Assembly (NCBI GenBank): GCA_947084925.1
Contig: CAMTUJ010000014.1
Location: 1-64,000 of the forward strand
DNA from: JAGPUQ01 sp947084925
GTDB taxonomy: Bacteria; Pseudomonadota; Gammaproteobacteria; Pseudomonadales; Porticoccaceae
Reading direction: 5' to 3'
Length of the DNA stretch: 64,000 bases
Made by a program: the position numbers and the translations under genes. How positions within the stretch are numbered: the stretch's first letter is position 1; the number at the start of each line of letters is the position of its first letter. Below are positions 61,732 to 64,000 of this stretch, one piece after another. A model generated the notes under the pieces. It saw only the letters and a program-made list of their open reading frames with translations, ran no database searches and was not told where the DNA came from.

Positions 61732-62046
61732 ATGTCGCCAGCCACCGCTTCGCCACCCGTCCAGTTGCTGTTTGAACCGGAATTTCTCCCCTTGCTGCGC
61801 GTCTACGGCTACCTGCGCCTCGCCGGGGTGGCTCCGCGGCAGGCGGCCGGCGCGGTGTCGCGGCTACAGGTAACGTTGGCCGCGCACGGCGGTCCCGATC
61901 TGCGCGCCTGGCGGCGTCAGATCCTCGGCGACCCGGCCTGGAGTGGCCGCCGTCCGGTCGCGGTGACCGCGGCGCCGGCGCCGACCGGGCCGCATTTCGC
62001 AAACCATGCCCAGCGCCGCCCGGTGTCGGACACTGCCCATGGCTGA
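61732..62046 (+). CDS. small hypothetical protein between opgG and opgH
   Basis: 104 residues from ATG 61732 (TTG 61726 possible). FEPEFLPLLRVYGYLRLAG and APRQAAGAVSRLQVTLAAHG look like two amphipathic helices; the C-terminal 40 residues are basic and low in complexity. No signal peptide or membrane helix. It starts 7 nt after the opgG stop and overlaps opgH by 8 nt, so it is in the operon and possibly couples translation. I know no family for it. It might replace the long cytoplasmic N-terminal region of OpgH, which is missing here. Confidence 0.55.
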   Translation: MSPATASPPVQLLFEPEFLPLLRVYGYLRLAGVAPRQAAGAVSRLQVTLAAHGGPDLRAWRRQILGDPAWSGRRPVAVTAAPAPTGPHFANHAQRRPVSDTAHG

Positions 62047-64000
62047 GTCGGCGCGGTTCCGGTGGCAGGCGCGCGCGCGCTGGCGGCGCACCCTGTTTCT
62101 GTGCCTGGTGCTGGCGTCGGTCGCGGCGGCCGGCTGGAGCATGCGGCAAGTGCTGCCCTACCACGGCGGCAAGTCGCTGGAAGTGTGCATCCTGGTGCTG
62201 TTCTGTTTTCTGTTCACCGGGATCACCGCCGGGTTCTGGATTGCCCTGTACGGTTTCGCGCTGCGGCGTCTCGGGGGCGACCGGATGAGCCCGTTGCGGC
62301 GGACGGACGCCGCGACCCTGGCGGCGACGCCGTTGGCGCCGACCGCCGTCCTGTTCCCCATTTACCACGAGGAGGTCGAGCGCAGCTTCGCGGGTCTGCG
62401 CGCGACCTACCGGAGTCTGGCGCAGACCGGCGAGCTGGCGCATTTCGAGTTTTTCATTCTCTCCGACAGCCGCGATCCCGAGATGTGGCTGGCGGAGCGC
62501 GAGGCCTGGTTCGAGCTGTGCGAAGAACTCGGCGCCCATGGCCGCATCCACTATCGCCGCCGCACCCTCAATGTGAAGCGCAAGCCCGGCAACATCAGCG
62601 ATTTTCTGGCGCGCTGGGGCAACAGCTACCGTTACATGATCCACCTCGACGCCGACAGCATCATGACCGGCGAAGCGCTGGTGACCATGGTGCGCCTGAT
62701 GGAGCGATCCCCGGAAATCGCCATCCTGCAGACCGCGCCCGCGCTGGCCAACGCCAAAACCTTTCACGCCCGCGTGCAGCAATTTGGCTCGCAGCTTTAC
62801 GGACCGCTGTTTCTGGCCGGGCTGGCGGCGCTGCAACTGGGGGAGAGCACCTTCTGGGGCCACAACGCGGTGCTGCGGATCGCGCCCTTCATGGCCCATG
62901 CCGGCCTGCCGCAACTGCGCGGCTGGGGTTTGTTCCGTGGCTCCGTGTTGAGCCACGACTTTGTCGAAGCGGCGCTGTTGCGCCGTGCCGGGTACGAAGT
63001 CTGGCTGGAGCCCGGCCTCGGCGGCAGCTATGAAGAAGCTCCGCCCAGCCTGATGGACGAGCTCGCCCGCGACCGCCGCTGGGTCAAGGGCAACTTGCAG
63101 CATCTCGCGTTCCTGTTCCGTCCGGGCTTCGCCTCGGCGCATCGCGCGGCCTTCCTCAACGGCATCATGAATTACTGTTCGTCGGTGCTCTGGTTTGCGT
63201 TCCTGGTGGCGGTGACGGTGGAGACCGCCGTGCTCACATTGCTGCCGGTGGCGTATTTTCCGGAGCCCTATGCCCTGCACCCGCTGTGGCCTGAATGGCG
63301 CCCGGATTGGGCGCTGATGCTGGTCAGCGTCACCGCGATCGTGCTGTTTTCCCCCAAGGTGCTGGCCTTTCTCGACGCCGTGCTCGACGGGCGCCGGCGC
63401 CGCGCCATGGGCGGGCCGTTGCGCCTGGCAGCCAGTTTGCTGATCGAGACCGTGGTGTCGTCGCTGCTCGCGCCGATCCGGATGCTGGCGCACAGCCAGT
63501 TCGTTACCGAGGCACTGCTCAATACGCAGGTGCTCTGGGCCGGACAGAATCGCACCCGGGAAACGCAATGGTCGGAAGCCCTGATCCGCCAGGCACCGGG
63601 CAGTCTGCTCGCGCTCGCCTGGATCGGTTTTGCTTACTGGCTCGATCCGCGCTTCTTCCTCTGGTCGCTGCCGGTGGCGGCGCCGCTGGTGTTTGCCGCG
63701 CCGATCTCGGTGTGGCTCAGCCGTTATCGTGCCGGTGCCCGGCTGCGCGCCGCCGGTCTGCTGCTTGCGCCCGAGGAGAGTGTCCCGCCTCCCGTGCTGG
63801 ACGATCTCACCGCCTACCGCTGCCCGGTGAGCGGGAATCTCTCGGGTTTTCCGCGCGCCGTGCTGAGCCCGGTCGCCAATGCCCTGCACTTGCAGTTGGC
63901 GCGTCCCCGGGGCGACACGCCGTTGCGCCAGCGCGTCCGCGAACGCCTGCTGGCGACTTGCGTGAAAGGCGGGCCCGGTGCGCTCAGCACCGGCGACAAA
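62039..64000 (+). CDS. opgH: glucans biosynthesis glucosyltransferase H (OpgH/MdoH), 3' end beyond window
   Basis: Inner-membrane GT2 enzyme that makes beta-1,2-glucan from UDP-glucose. 654 codons are present and the frame is open to the window end. Two N-terminal helices (~19-40 and ~50-75), then the catalytic domain with IYHEEVERSFAGLRATYRSL, YMIHLDADSIMTGEAL (DxD, ~202-206), WGHNAVLRI, and RDRRWVKGNLQHLAF (QxxRW-type, ~345), then further helices from ~375. E. coli OpgH has about 140 residues before its first helix; this one begins almost at the helix. Confidence 0.95.
   Translation, partial: MAESARFRWQARARWRRTLFLCLVLASVAAAGWSMRQVLPYHGGKSLEVCILVLFCFLFTGITAGFWIALYGFALRRLGGDRMSPLRRTDAATLAATPLAPTAVLFPIYHEEVERSFAGLRATYRSLAQTGELAHFEFFILSDSRDPEMWLAEREAWFELCEELGAHGRIHYRRRTLNVKRKPGNISDFLARWGNSYRYMIHLDADSIMTGEALVTMVRLMERSPEIAILQTAPALANAKTFHARVQQFGSQLYGPLFLAGLAALQLGESTFWGHNAVLRIAPFMAHAGLPQLRGWGLFRGSVLSHDFVEAALLRRAGYEVWLEPGLGGSYEEAPPSLMDELARDRRWVKGNLQHLAFLFRPGFASAHRAAFLNGIMNYCSSVLWFAFLVAVTVETAVLTLLPVAYFPEPYALHPLWPEWRPDWALMLVSVTAIVLFSPKVLAFLDAVLDGRRRRAMGGPLRLAASLLIETVVSSLLAPIRMLAHSQFVTEALLNTQVLWAGQNRTRETQWSEALIRQAPGSLLALAWIGFAYWLDPRFFLWSLPVAAPLVFAAPISVWLSRYRAGARLRAAGLLLAPEESVPPPVLDDLTAYRCPVSGNLSGFPRAVLSPVANALHLQLARPRGDTPLRQRVRERLLATCVKGGPGALSTGDK

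Overview
The window is GC-rich chromosomal DNA from a Gram-negative bacterium, almost certainly a gammaproteobacterium. The evidence is gene order. ubiE-ubiJ-ubiB-hisI-hisE-tatABC, rlmN-pilW-(rodZ)-ispG-hisS-yfgM-bamB-der, priA-rpmE, nudF-yqiB-cpdA next to tolC, and glnE-ilvE-waaF-waaG-waaP followed by LPS kinases and a carbamoyltransferase are all arrangements known from Pseudomonas-like gammaproteobacteria. I cannot place it to genus. No rRNA, tRNA, CRISPR array, prophage or intact insertion sequence was seen. Coding density is very high, and many neighbouring genes overlap by 4 to 60 bases.

Layout. 1-3.5 kb: a 141-bp palindromic repeat, an acyl-CoA dehydrogenase, a small membrane protein and a CaiB-type CoA transferase. 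3.6-8.8 kb (minus): ubiquinone genes, the last-but-two steps of histidine synthesis and the Tat translocase. 8.9-13.7 kb: an OlsF-like two-domain acyltransferase, suhB, trmJ and an orphan cysteine desulfurase. 14-24.6 kb (plus): a PAS-GGDEF-EAL protein, ndk, rlmN, pilW, a shortened RodZ, ispG, hisS, yfgM, bamB and der. 24.7-34 kb: priA, rpmE, a secreted nuclease, two small unknowns, clpB, the second 141-bp repeat, cpdA, yqiB and nudF. 34-57 kb: tolC, then an LPS inner-core region (waaA, an O-antigen-ligase-like gene, hldE, waaC, four kinase-fold genes, a GT2 glycosyltransferase, a carbamoyltransferase, waaG, waaF), then ilvE, glnE and an orphan GspE/PilB-type ATPase. 57-64 kb: an SDR oxidoreductase and the osmoregulated periplasmic glucan genes opgD, opgG, a small ORF and opgH, which runs off the end.

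How the genes fit together. Much of the window builds or guards the cell envelope: Kdo transfer (WaaA), heptose activation and transfer (HldE, WaaC, WaaF), core glucosylation (WaaG), core phosphorylation (WaaP and relatives), carbamoylation, periplasmic glucans (OpgG/D/H), the outer-membrane assembly lipoprotein BamB, TolC, and export by TatABC. OpgD carries a twin-arginine signal while its paralogue OpgG carries a Sec signal, so the glucan locus depends on the Tat system encoded at 3.6-5.0 kb.

Most unusual features. (1) A 141-bp MITE-like element is present in two inverted copies about 92% identical, and the base changes in their terminal inverted repeats are fully compensatory. The complete copy is flanked by a CTAA direct repeat, and both genic insertions sit exactly on stop codons. 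(2) suhB and trmJ diverge from a perfect 13-bp mirror repeat that places an extended -10 promoter on each strand. (3) Short tandem arrays lie upstream of ispG (13-bp units in an AABB pattern) and of rpmE (19-bp units, each carrying a -35-like hexamer). (4) The LPS region encodes five kinase folds, two of which lack the usual catalytic Asp.
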